The translations under genes were made by a program, and so were the position numbers. From Legionella donaldsonii (GTDB lineage Bacteria; Pseudomonadota; Gammaproteobacteria; Legionellales; Legionellaceae), in the NCBI RefSeq assembly GCF_900452385.1, contig NZ_UGOA01000003.1:18225-82224 (forward strand): a DNA stretch of 64,000 bases. The letters are read 5' to 3'. Below, in pieces: positions 43,462-52,224 of the stretch; positions within the stretch are counted from its first letter, which is position 1, and the number at the start of each line of letters is the position of its first letter. A model generated the notes under the pieces. It ran no database searches, had not been told where the DNA came from, and saw only the letters and a list, made by a program, of their open reading frames with translations.

Positions 43462-46400
43462 TTACCTTGTGATTTCCATCTCTTTCTGAGTATTTATTGG
43501 CATTGATTTTATGGCTATGCTCTGCTGATTGGCGGTCGTTATATTATGATCTATCAAGGAAGATAGGTCGCCTTTAATGTTAGCCTCTGGATGGTCTTTA
43601 GTTAAAGAATCCATCTGGTTTTTAAGCATTAATTTCGCATCATTCAACGTTGTTAATTGCCGTTTTAATACTCCCAAACCATCACGTCTTAGTACATCAT
43701 TAAAATCGTCTCCTTTCGTTTCCGGCATCACGATAAATACTGATTTCCCTGCCTCTAAAAGGCGTGCTGTGGCTTTGGCAATGATGAGATCGCTGAAGGT
43801 TTTATTGCCGTCATTGTCAAGACAAAAAACAACCTGCTTACCCACTGTGTTTGGATCAATTGATAAGAAGTTAGATTTACCCAAAAGAGCTTTAACGCTC
43901 AGTGACTTGTCAGCACTGACTACACTTAACCCTGTTTCCAGTCCCTCGCAAAACCAGGATGCCTTGCTTTGTGCATTGGGATTTAAATCAATAGCAAAAC
44001 CCTTCGGGGAACCGTAGGTTTGCTTGATAAAGGTTGACTGTTTATCTTTTTCCCCTGTTAAGGGGTTTAAGCGAATCACTTGCGCATGATTGACCTCGCC
44101 CTTTAAGTCTTTGGCTACGGCAAGAACGGCTGGCACGGCTGCTTTTTTACCCTGATGCCAGGTCGCAATAGCAGGAAGAAAGCGTAATTGCGCCTGCGCA
44201 TAGTCTGTAAGATGCCTGTGGTGTTTGAGGTAGCGTTCGCCTAAGGTTCCTTCCAATGGAACGCTCTGGGCATAAAGTTTTTGCGCATAGGCCTTTTTGT
44301 TCGGGCTCTCCTTAATGACCGGCTCTTTCTTTTTTACACGCGGTTTTTCAGTTCTATAATTCTCTTCACGGTGGTTTATGAACGTTTTGGCATAATCTAA
44401 GGTATCTTTAAAATCGTTAAAACCCATTTGTGCTGCGATTAATTGGAGCGCATTGCCTTTCTCTCCCGTTTCAAAGTTAAACCATAAGCCTTTGCCTAAA
44501 TTAATACTTAAACTTCCCTTGCTGCCATAACGAAGATTCGTTTTCGAAGACAAACTATGGTTAGGCTCGCCCAATAAGTGATGGGTCAGCGATGCCATTT
44601 GATGGGTTAATTCTTTATTGAGTACTTCCGCTGAAATCTGAGTCTTTGCGGGATTTAAAGGGCGGTGGGTATTGGATTGGCCGATTTTAGGTTGATTTAT
44701 TTGCGCTGTTTCATAGGTTTGCCAGGCTGATGTTTTATCCCCTTTGAGGGTAGACAGGCGCTTAATCAGCGCCTCCTTGTTTTCAGTATAGAGGGTAACC
44801 TGCTGGCGAGCGCGGGTGATATCAATTTCATGCGAACGATGCGTTGTGGCCTTGCTTCGCTTGGCCAATTCAAGCGCTAAAACAAAGGTGGCGGTGGAAC
44901 CCTGAGCACCTAAAGCGGTCGCGGTGTAGGCATAATCCCAGTGGCAGTCTTTGTGCTGAGTTAAATCCAGTTGCAGGGTCTCTTCCTGATGTTTAAGAGC
45001 TGCCTGATGACCGGCTATTGATGCCACGGTGTAGTCTTTATTGGCAATATGGCCGCGCCGTTTGTCAGTCAGCCGTAAGCAAATCCTGTCTCCTGCCGCA
45101 AGTAACCCTTCCTTTTCTTCATAAACGGACAGCCTGGTTGCTCCTGCAATGAGGGCGGGGTTGATGGAAAATTCTAGGCCTTGAGAATCCTGGCAGTGAA
45201 GACGGTTGAGTTTTTCGTCAATGCCTGACACCTTAAAATAGTCTCCCCTGCGTGCGACGGAATAGGAGGCATTAAAGCGCAGCATATCGCCTGGTTTATA
45301 AGAGGCGGTAGTAAGAAGTTCCGCTTGCGTGAGGTGTCGTGCGACAAGGCGTTTAACAAAGACCTCTTCGCCAGCCACTACCCCCTGCGCTTTTAATCCG
45401 TCACGGATTAAGGCATTAATCGCCGCCCGGTCTTCATGGGCATGGGCAATGACCAAGGTCTCGGCCTGCTGCTCTGGCAGACGGGTTAAATAATCCTCTG
45501 CAATGGCTTGATAAATGCGGTGATAATCCATCCCCCCTTTTTCATCGCGGCAATCAACCGTTACGACTGATTCCAGCGGCCTGCTCTCTTGATTAAGTCG
45601 CTTAATGTGCTTCTCGGGATTAATGGTGGAAAGCGTTGCAAAAGAAGACTCAATCTCTCGGTTAGAGGCATGTACCACCGCTTTTTTTAATACCGGATTG
45701 GGGGACTGGCGAAGGATTTCATCCATCTGGGCTGACGCTTGCGTTTTTGTTTCAAGGGTCAACTCATGGGGGATGCCGCTTGCAGGGGATTGCATCTGAG
45801 TTCGGTCACCGGCAAACAAGAGGCGGGCGTTTAAGGTTTTTGCTTTTTCCTGCAAATAAAGATAATCCTCATTGCCAATCATCGAGGCTTCATCCACAAT
45901 AAAAAGGCATTTTTCAGGATAAGGCGTATCCAAGGTTAAAAACGAGGCAATGGTTGAGGCACCAATGCCGGCACGTTGAAGCTCGTCCTTGGAGGTGTTC
46001 ATGGGAGCGAGCCCTTGCACCTTGAATCCACTGTTTTCTGCCAGTCGTTTAATCTCACGCATCATGGTGGTTTTACCGGTTCCCGCCAATCCCTGCACGG
46101 TCACAAAGCGGTCAGAAGTTGTAAGGCTTAAGGTCACTGCCTCCTTTTGTCCCTGGGTCAGTGTTTCCGGCAGACTGATGGCAGACTCTGCCATGATGGG
46201 TTGAACTACCCCCTGCCCTTCACGATTATTGCTCAGTATTTTTTTCTCAAGAAGATAGGCTTCGCGAACCACCCAGCGGGTATTGGCATGCATTAAATCA
46301 CCCTGGGCTTCTTTATCCGCAATCGCCTGCTCAATGTCAGCAAGGGAGGCTTTTCCCATGGCAAAGACCATGGCTTCCATCAAAAGTTCCTTGTGGTCAA

Positions 46401-46509
46401 AAGCGGCTTCGCGCTCAGCCAGTTTTGCGGTGGCAAAGGAAAGTGCTGTCTCTGCAATCATGTTGGAATCTTGAGCTTTTGGCGAGATAAGAGCCTCACT
46501 TAATGCCAT
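43462..46509 (-). CDS. traI: TraI, C-terminal part (helicase plus primase-like/TOPRIM domain), separated by transposons
   Basis: A 1015-residue 3' part of traI. The frame continues upstream of this ATG to the transposon end at 46557 (traI text YPIYRNSRDACT). A good AAGGA site precedes this ATG, so the part may be translated alone. RecD-type helicase: Walker A GLAGTGKTTM (about 140-149), Walker B IVDEASMIG around 200. Then a CHC-less primase-like segment (WFNFETGEKGN) and a TOPRIM domain at about 850-935 (CEGLETG E855, CLDNDGN, KGDDFNDV). Such a relaxase-helicase-primase fusion is unusual next to F TraI. Confidence 0.85.
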   Translation of the reverse strand: MALSEALISPKAQDSNMIAETALSFATAKLAEREAAFDHKELLMEAMVFAMGKASLADIEQAIADKEAQGDLMHANTRWVVREAYLLEKKILSNNREGQGVVQPIMAESAISLPETLTQGQKEAVTLSLTTSDRFVTVQGLAGTGKTTMMREIKRLAENSGFKVQGLAPMNTSKDELQRAGIGASTIASFLTLDTPYPEKCLFIVDEASMIGNEDYLYLQEKAKTLNARLLFAGDRTQMQSPASGIPHELTLETKTQASAQMDEILRQSPNPVLKKAVVHASNREIESSFATLSTINPEKHIKRLNQESRPLESVVTVDCRDEKGGMDYHRIYQAIAEDYLTRLPEQQAETLVIAHAHEDRAAINALIRDGLKAQGVVAGEEVFVKRLVARHLTQAELLTTASYKPGDMLRFNASYSVARRGDYFKVSGIDEKLNRLHCQDSQGLEFSINPALIAGATRLSVYEEKEGLLAAGDRICLRLTDKRRGHIANKDYTVASIAGHQAALKHQEETLQLDLTQHKDCHWDYAYTATALGAQGSTATFVLALELAKRSKATTHRSHEIDITRARQQVTLYTENKEALIKRLSTLKGDKTSAWQTYETAQINQPKIGQSNTHRPLNPAKTQISAEVLNKELTHQMASLTHHLLGEPNHSLSSKTNLRYGSKGSLSINLGKGLWFNFETGEKGNALQLIAAQMGFNDFKDTLDYAKTFINHREENYRTEKPRVKKKEPVIKESPNKKAYAQKLYAQSVPLEGTLGERYLKHHRHLTDYAQAQLRFLPAIATWHQGKKAAVPAVLAVAKDLKGEVNHAQVIRLNPLTGEKDKQSTFIKQTYGSPKGFAIDLNPNAQSKASWFCEGLETGLSVVSADKSLSVKALLGKSNFLSIDPNTVGKQVVFCLDNDGNKTFSDLIIAKATARLLEAGKSVFIVMPETKGDDFNDVLRRDGLGVLKRQLTTLNDAKLMLKNQMDSLTKDHPEANIKGDLSSLIDHNITTANQQSIAIKSMPINTQKEMEITR

Positions 46510-46599
46510 TAAATCCTTCTTAATGACCGTGCAGGCATCGCGGCTATTACGATAAATGGGGTAGCGACCCCATCCGTGTCAGAATTTACGGTTTGACAT

Positions 46600-49536
46600 C
46601 TAAATTTGCTCTAAAACCGTAAATTCTCCCACATCCTCTATTTCCGATTGATCAATAGCTGCATCGGTAAAATAAGTACCCATCGTAATCAAATGCTTAT
46701 GTGGTAAAAGTGATATATGAGTTAGTGTATTATCGCTTATAACTTCGCCGTTGTTTTTAAGTTGGGTAATAATTTCTGTCATTTTCATCGTATTCCAATA
46801 TAATACAGCATTCGATACTAGGCTTAAGCAGCTTGCTTTATTCATGATTTCTTCGTAGTCACCAACTTGAAATTTTCCTTGGTTTGCAAAAAAAATACAG
46901 CGCGCTAATTGATGGCGATGTTCTCCTTTGTTTAATTGGCGTTGAACTTTATCTCGAATGTCCTTGTCAGTAATGTATTGTAAAATATACTCTGTTTTAA
47001 GTATTCGGCCTAATTGTGTAAATGCTTTTGATAGCTTGTCAGATGGAGAGCCTTTCGATAACCGCCTAATAATTTCATGAGCAGGACTGAGCTTCTTTTT
47101 CAAAGAGGCTGCCACTCGTACCATTTGGTCAAACTGTTCTATCACCACTTCAATAGATGCGGTTTTAGTTAGCAGAGAGTCCAATTCACCGTAAGCAATT
47201 TCTTTATCAATGCGATAAAGTTGCTGAGATTTTAGATCTTTAATTCTCGGCATAAACCGAATACCAAGTAAATAGCACAGTGCAAACACGTGCTCAGTAA
47301 AGCCTTCTGTATCCGTGGTGTGTTCTTTAATTGCGAGAATGGTGTTGTTATCTAACAAGCCATCAATGACATAAAGCGATTCGCGTGGTGCGCATGAAAT
47401 AGCTTGCGTATTAAGTACTGATAGTTGGTTTGATGTGTGCGTGTATACGCCAATCATTTTATCGTAGTAGCCCGCGTATCTTGGGTAGTATGACGACAGC
47501 AGGCTGCTTGCAGTAATAATAAAGCGTTGCCCATCTGAAGATGACATTTTTCCATCCCCATAGTTTTGGCTTAAGTCTAGTTGCGTATGTTGATTCACCA
47601 ATTCTGCATTAGCAGATTTGATAGTTTCTTCCCGAATGCAGGTATCGGTAACATAACGCATCATTTTTGCAGTGATATCTGGTGTGCAATTCTCCATAGT
47701 TACAAGGCCAATATTAGTTGCTTGTGCCAAAATGCTGGCAATTAAGGTTTTATAAAAATTTTGTGGTCTCCCCTTTTGTCCATGAATCGGGGTAAAGTGT
47801 TTGGTAAATCCTGTTATGTGATCAACTTCAATTAATAGTTGCTCTATTTTTATTTTCGGCATATATGAATTTATCAGTGCCTGTAAGCGTTCTGCATCAT
47901 CGGGAATATCGATTTTGTCTTTTCTTTTCAGCAATAGCTTGCCGTTTTTAATGTCAGCAAAATCATCGCTTTTAAAGCGATTGGCAGCAATCGCAGCTGA
48001 ACTATGGAAATTCGCAATAATTTTGCCTACTGCATGCTCTGCATCTTGCATAATCTCTAGCGCTTGATAGCTATTTTCTTTTTCTCGCTGCCACTCACAA
48101 TCTTGATATATCAAGTTCCAAAAAGAGGCATATTTGTTACTGCGCTCAACGTATAAATCGCCAGATCGAAAACCATCTTTAATCGCAACGGCAAGTCCCA
48201 TTTCCCAAAGATTGCGTTTAATTTCCCCATTCTTATCTCGCATGGCAATAGTTAATTGCCCATCCATGAATTTAGTGTCCATATCACTGGGTATCTTAGC
48301 AATTTCTTGTTTATCGAGTTTGCGTACCAGTTCAATTGATTGCTCTAATGACTGACCGCCTTTTTCAATCAGAAATGGCAATTGAATAAAATCAGCAAAA
48401 TAGCGGCGCATGCTGCTATAACGGTTTTGAATTAGCTTGGCATAACCAAAACGGCTCAGCACCTGGTATTCGTGCATATCATTTCTAGCCTGCTGTAGAT
48501 CAGACTTTTCGGTTGAATGTGAATAAAGATCACTAACCGATAAACTGTGATCATCTTCTTGAGCCAAAATAAAGTCGATAAAGCGCTCGATCTTATCAAT
48601 AGCGCGTTCATTTTTATTCTTATAAAGCTTCAAAGTTTTCAGATGTGCATTTCGGCATTCACGGCATATATTGGAAATATATTGATCATGTAATTGAATA
48701 AGGTAATCCATAAGGACTTTTTTTGATTCTGCCAAAAATAGTACCATTAAAGCGTAACGCTTTGATGGTTTAAAGCGTTTTATCTGATAAGCATCATAGT
48801 GCTTGGCAAGTTGATAAAAATATCTAGCAAGATCAGAATCTACAGTGCCGGTATCGACCAACGACAAGTCTATTTTTTCAACTTTTTGATAGCGTTCGAA
48901 ATAGTCTTGCAACACCGAAATGCTACTAGAACCAGGATATTCCTTAAATTTTTGAAACCACGTGATGTCTTCGTCAGGGATAATTTCAAGCATGTCATCA
49001 ATCATGTCAATCAATGCTTCAGATAGCTGCTGATAAATTCCAGAAAATATTTTTTCTTGATGCTTTGAGCAAAAAGAATTGATTTCACGCTTCAAATAAT
49101 ACAGCGTTGGCAAAGCAACTTGGTTGACGATCAAAAAGACTTCGGCTTCTGAAATTAGTTTTTCTGGGATCAGCATTCCTGTCTGCATTTTCTGTTGCAG
49201 CCAATCATAAAAAATAGCTTTGGCATCATTGAATGGCCTGAAATTTAAATGCGAGAAAATTGATTTCTTGTAGTCAGTTCTTGTGGCATCACGCATTGGC
49301 AAATTAACGGTACCAACAATGTCTAACCCCAATAATTTACAAGCATGTCCAATAATACGAGTATCAAGCGTGTTGGGATTATCCAGAAGCTGGCCAAATA
49401 ATCTCAAGGCACAAACCTGCAGAAATCCCCATAATTGGTATTGTTTCCTAAATTTTTTAATGAAGATCGAATCGTCAGTGCTTAAAGACCAATCGCGAAT
49501 AATTTCATCTTCAGAAAGTCTGGGCTGTTGTTTCAT
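46600..49536 (-). CDS. tnpA: Tn3-family transposase (TnA)
   Basis: A 978-residue protein of Tn3 transposase type, with the conserved C-terminal DDE domain (for example DGQRFIITASSLLSSYYPRY, then LYVIDGLLDN and TDTEGFTEHVF). It catalyses replicative transposition. The stop codon lies 42 bp from the left end of the element. It has about 1000 residues, the expected size. It belongs to a different subgroup from the TnB transposase: the two share only core motifs. Confidence 0.92.
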   Translation of the reverse strand: MKQQPRLSEDEIIRDWSLSTDDSIFIKKFRKQYQLWGFLQVCALRLFGQLLDNPNTLDTRIIGHACKLLGLDIVGTVNLPMRDATRTDYKKSIFSHLNFRPFNDAKAIFYDWLQQKMQTGMLIPEKLISEAEVFLIVNQVALPTLYYLKREINSFCSKHQEKIFSGIYQQLSEALIDMIDDMLEIIPDEDITWFQKFKEYPGSSSISVLQDYFERYQKVEKIDLSLVDTGTVDSDLARYFYQLAKHYDAYQIKRFKPSKRYALMVLFLAESKKVLMDYLIQLHDQYISNICRECRNAHLKTLKLYKNKNERAIDKIERFIDFILAQEDDHSLSVSDLYSHSTEKSDLQQARNDMHEYQVLSRFGYAKLIQNRYSSMRRYFADFIQLPFLIEKGGQSLEQSIELVRKLDKQEIAKIPSDMDTKFMDGQLTIAMRDKNGEIKRNLWEMGLAVAIKDGFRSGDLYVERSNKYASFWNLIYQDCEWQREKENSYQALEIMQDAEHAVGKIIANFHSSAAIAANRFKSDDFADIKNGKLLLKRKDKIDIPDDAERLQALINSYMPKIKIEQLLIEVDHITGFTKHFTPIHGQKGRPQNFYKTLIASILAQATNIGLVTMENCTPDITAKMMRYVTDTCIREETIKSANAELVNQHTQLDLSQNYGDGKMSSSDGQRFIITASSLLSSYYPRYAGYYDKMIGVYTHTSNQLSVLNTQAISCAPRESLYVIDGLLDNNTILAIKEHTTDTEGFTEHVFALCYLLGIRFMPRIKDLKSQQLYRIDKEIAYGELDSLLTKTASIEVVIEQFDQMVRVAASLKKKLSPAHEIIRRLSKGSPSDKLSKAFTQLGRILKTEYILQYITDKDIRDKVQRQLNKGEHRHQLARCIFFANQGKFQVGDYEEIMNKASCLSLVSNAVLYWNTMKMTEIITQLKNNGEVISDNTLTHISLLPHKHLITMGTYFTDAAIDQSEIEDVGEFTVLEQI

Positions 49537-49549
49537 TAATAAATCAGCC

Positions 49550-50104
49550 TTATTTTCTTAAATATTGGTATAACGTTTCGCGGCTAATACTAAAATCACG
49601 TGCGATATGACTTTTCTTATCTCCTTGAGTCACACGTTTTTTTATTTCGTCAATTTGTTCCTGAGATAAAGCAGCCTTCCGGCCTTTATAAGCGCCACGC
49701 TTCTTAGCAAGAACGATCCCTTCCATTTGACGCTCTTTAATTAATGAGCGTTCAAACTCAGCGAATGCGCCCATGACAGATAACAACAACGTTGACATTG
49801 GCGAATCTTCGCCTGTGAATGTTAAATTTTCTTTCACAAATTCAACTCTAATTTGTTGGGAAGTCAATTGTGTTACTAGTTTACGTAGATCATCTAAATT
49901 GCGCGCCAACCGATCCATGCTGTGTATAATGATGGTATCGCCATCACGCGCATAATCGAGCATGGCTTCAAGTTGTGGACGTGCAGTATTTTTTCCGGAG
50001 GCTTTATCTATAAATTTTTTGTTAAGTGTGATTCCTTCGAGTTGTCGTTCTGGATTCTGCTCAAAGCTACTGACTCGAATGTAACCAATTCTCTTACCTG
50101 ACAT
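49550..50104 (-). CDS. tnpR: Tn3-family resolvase (TnA)
   Basis: About 184 residues from the ATG at 50104 (the frame opens at 50116). The serine recombinase domain has GYIRVSSFEQNPERQ with the catalytic Ser. The HTH is KKSHIARDFSISRETLYQYLRK. It resolves cointegrates at res. Same strand as tnpA with a 13-bp gap. Confidence 0.88.
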   Translation of the reverse strand: MSGKRIGYIRVSSFEQNPERQLEGITLNKKFIDKASGKNTARPQLEAMLDYARDGDTIIIHSMDRLARNLDDLRKLVTQLTSQQIRVEFVKENLTFTGEDSPMSTLLLSVMGAFAEFERSLIKERQMEGIVLAKKRGAYKGRKAALSQEQIDEIKKRVTQGDKKSHIARDFSISRETLYQYLRK

Positions 50105-50163
50105 GATATTAACCATAAAAACGAATAAGTGTCAGGTTGAAGTTTAAGAGGTTGATTCACTTG

Positions 50164-50198
50164 TGTCAATAAAATATAATACTAACTCTAAATTGACA
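50164..50198. promoter_or_regulatory. res site I of TnA (interrupted beyond)
   Basis: TGTCAAT / ATTGACA arms around an AT-rich spacer, just upstream of tnpR, as in Tn3-family res site I. The IS begins 2 bp after it. Confidence 0.55.
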
Positions 50199-50199
50199 G

Positions 50200-52136
50200 A
50201 GTATTTCCTTTCCTCCTGACGTCAGCGGACATTCCGCAGCATGAAAAAGCTAAAATTAGAATTATCCCCAAGGAATTATCGCATTAGTTAAATTGAGAAA
50301 AAGATCAAGCCGATATAAGAAAAAGATCACAGCCCACAAGAGAAGAATCAGGTACCCTTGTCTCCCAAAGACCTATTGGAGAGAAGGATGCTGAATCGAG
50401 ATACAGTAAGTTCAGAGCAATTGGGGCATTTAGGACTTGTTGCAGCAACGATTAGAGAATTAGGGATAATAGAGAGAATTGATGCACGCCTTGAGTTAAA
50501 TGAAAAAAAAGGAGGCGTGGTAAGCTATGGTCGTCGAGTAGCGGCGATGGTTATCAATGGGTTGGGTTTTATGAATAGCCGGTTGTATATGACGCCGCAT
50601 TTTTTCCAAGATAAGCCTGTGGCTCAACTGCTTGGTTCAGAACTAGACGCGGCACACCTGAATGATGACAGTCTTGGTCGCTGCCTGGATAAAATCGCAG
50701 AATACGGTGTGACCAGGCTTTATTCGGAATTGGCTTTTGAGATTGCCCGAGAAAAAAATTTACTAAGCCAGAGACTGCATTTAGACAGTACAAGCTTTGT
50801 TCTTTACGGCCGCTATGACACAGAAGAGGCCGCGCCCGGGATTGCGCAACCAGACTACGGATATTCCAAAGCGAATCGCTCTGATCTAAAGCAAGTGATG
50901 CTGTCACTAGTACAAGGAGGAGCTGCGAATATCCCCTTATGGATGGAGGCCTTAGATGGGAATAGTAGTGATAAAACAAGTTTCCAAGAGACGGTTAGGA
51001 GGGTGCAAGCGTTTACACAAAGTATTCATGGGATGCCTGATGGCCTTTGTTTTGTGGTTGATGCCGCCTTTTATGTTCCAGAGCAGTTGGCAAGCCTCAA
51101 TAACGTGTTTTGGATAACCCGAGTACCTGCACAGCTTAATGAAGCCAAAGTATTGTTGAACAAGCCTTGTGATGCTCTGACCTGGGAGCCGTTTGATGCA
51201 AACTATCGTGGAAGTGTTCATGAAACGGTTCTTTATGGTATTCCACAACGCTGGGTTTTGATTGAGTCGCAACAGGCGAGGTTGCGAGAGCTAAAGACTT
51301 TTCAGAGGCATTTGGATAAAAAATCTCAAGAGCTCATTAAATCCTTATGGCATCTTGGTCACCAGGTCTTTCAATGTCCTGACGATGCAAAGCAGGCATT
51401 AAAACCGCTCATCAAATCACTCAAATACCACCAAATTCATTATGAGATTCTACCTGTTGAACGCCATACAGGGAAAGGTCGCCCAAAACCTGGAGCTCAA
51501 AAAATGGTGATTGGATATCAAATACAAGCCTGTCTTTCTACCTGTCTGGAGAGGGTGGGTGCTAAAAAAGAAACACTGGGACGCTTTATTTTGGCCAGTA
51601 ATCAATGTGATAGCTCGCTATTGAATAATCATGCCATGCTTCAACAATATAAAGAGCAATCCTGTGTCGAATCAAGCTTTAAATTCATGAAAAACAATGC
51701 CTTCGAACTGGACTCTTTCTTCCTTAAAACACCTGAGCGAATTACAGCCTTGATGATGGTAATGACGCTTTGTCTCATGGTGTACAATTTTGCTCAAGCT
51801 CACATCAGGCAATGCTTAAAGGAGCATGATGAAGCACTTCCCAATCAGCTGGGTAAGCCAGTACAAAATCCCACAATGAAATGGATTGCTGAGCTGATGA
51901 ACGTGATAGCTGTTGTAACCATCCTGACAAACGATCAAAAACATCGTGTGGTAACTAATCTAAAACCAGTACATCAACAAATCATTTCTTATTTTGGTCA
52001 GTATGCTCTTGAAATCTATGGACTTGCCGCAGAATCTGCGCGTGGCACAGGCTTCTCCTGCCTGGCTATTGAACAGAATAATTATAAAAATCGTTTATCT
52101 TGGTGCGAAACGTAGGGTCAGAATAGAGTACACTTC
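50200..52136. mobile_element. IS1634-family insertion sequence
   Basis: Bounded by an identical AAATTGACAG at 50190-50199 and 52137-52146, which looks like a target duplication. The transposase gene fills most of it. Terminal repeats are weak, so the ends are approximate. IS1634-type elements can make variable-length duplications. Confidence 0.55.
50388..52115 (+). CDS. IS1634-family (DDE, DUF4277) transposase
   Basis: Started at the ATG at 50388 with a GGAGAGAAGG site; the frame opens at 50358. 575 residues. The N-terminus (GHLGLVAATIRELGIIERID) is the DUF4277 signature. The DDE domain has LHLDSTSFVLYG and FVVDAAFYVPEQL, and near the end VESSFKFMKNNAF. Complete and intact. Confidence 0.85.
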   Translation: MLNRDTVSSEQLGHLGLVAATIRELGIIERIDARLELNEKKGGVVSYGRRVAAMVINGLGFMNSRLYMTPHFFQDKPVAQLLGSELDAAHLNDDSLGRCLDKIAEYGVTRLYSELAFEIAREKNLLSQRLHLDSTSFVLYGRYDTEEAAPGIAQPDYGYSKANRSDLKQVMLSLVQGGAANIPLWMEALDGNSSDKTSFQETVRRVQAFTQSIHGMPDGLCFVVDAAFYVPEQLASLNNVFWITRVPAQLNEAKVLLNKPCDALTWEPFDANYRGSVHETVLYGIPQRWVLIESQQARLRELKTFQRHLDKKSQELIKSLWHLGHQVFQCPDDAKQALKPLIKSLKYHQIHYEILPVERHTGKGRPKPGAQKMVIGYQIQACLSTCLERVGAKKETLGRFILASNQCDSSLLNNHAMLQQYKEQSCVESSFKFMKNNAFELDSFFLKTPERITALMMVMTLCLMVYNFAQAHIRQCLKEHDEALPNQLGKPVQNPTMKWIAELMNVIAVVTILTNDQKHRVVTNLKPVHQQIISYFGQYALEIYGLAAESARGTGFSCLAIEQNNYKNRLSWCET

Positions 52137-52177
52137 AAATTGACAGCAAATAGAGATTATTATGGCCAATGAAATTA

Positions 52178-52215
52178 GGGGTGTGACAATCATTGGAACG
52201 AAAAGTTACTCTAAG
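52178..52215 (+). repeat. TnB left terminal inverted repeat
   Basis: 38 bp, begins GGGGTGTGACAATCATTGG and ends CTAAG; matches the complement of 56066-56103 at 36 of 38 positions. Confidence 0.92.
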
Positions 52216-52224
52216 CAAAAATCT

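Larger units (their letters stand above)
46558..52177. mobile_element. Tn3-family transposon remnant (TnA), with an IS inserted, inside traI
   Basis: One end is at 46558 (GGGGTAGCGACCCC...), exactly where traI text stops. tnpA and tnpR read in the same direction (Tn21-like order: end, tnpA, tnpR, res). No matching second inverted repeat was found: it would be expected near 52177, where TnB begins. So the right end is gone. The IS interrupts the res region. Coordinates of the right side are set by the abutting TnB. Confidence 0.6.

Noticed and set aside
46558..52177. A complete TnA with two inverted repeats
   Set aside because: No complement of the 46558 end was found up to the TnB border.
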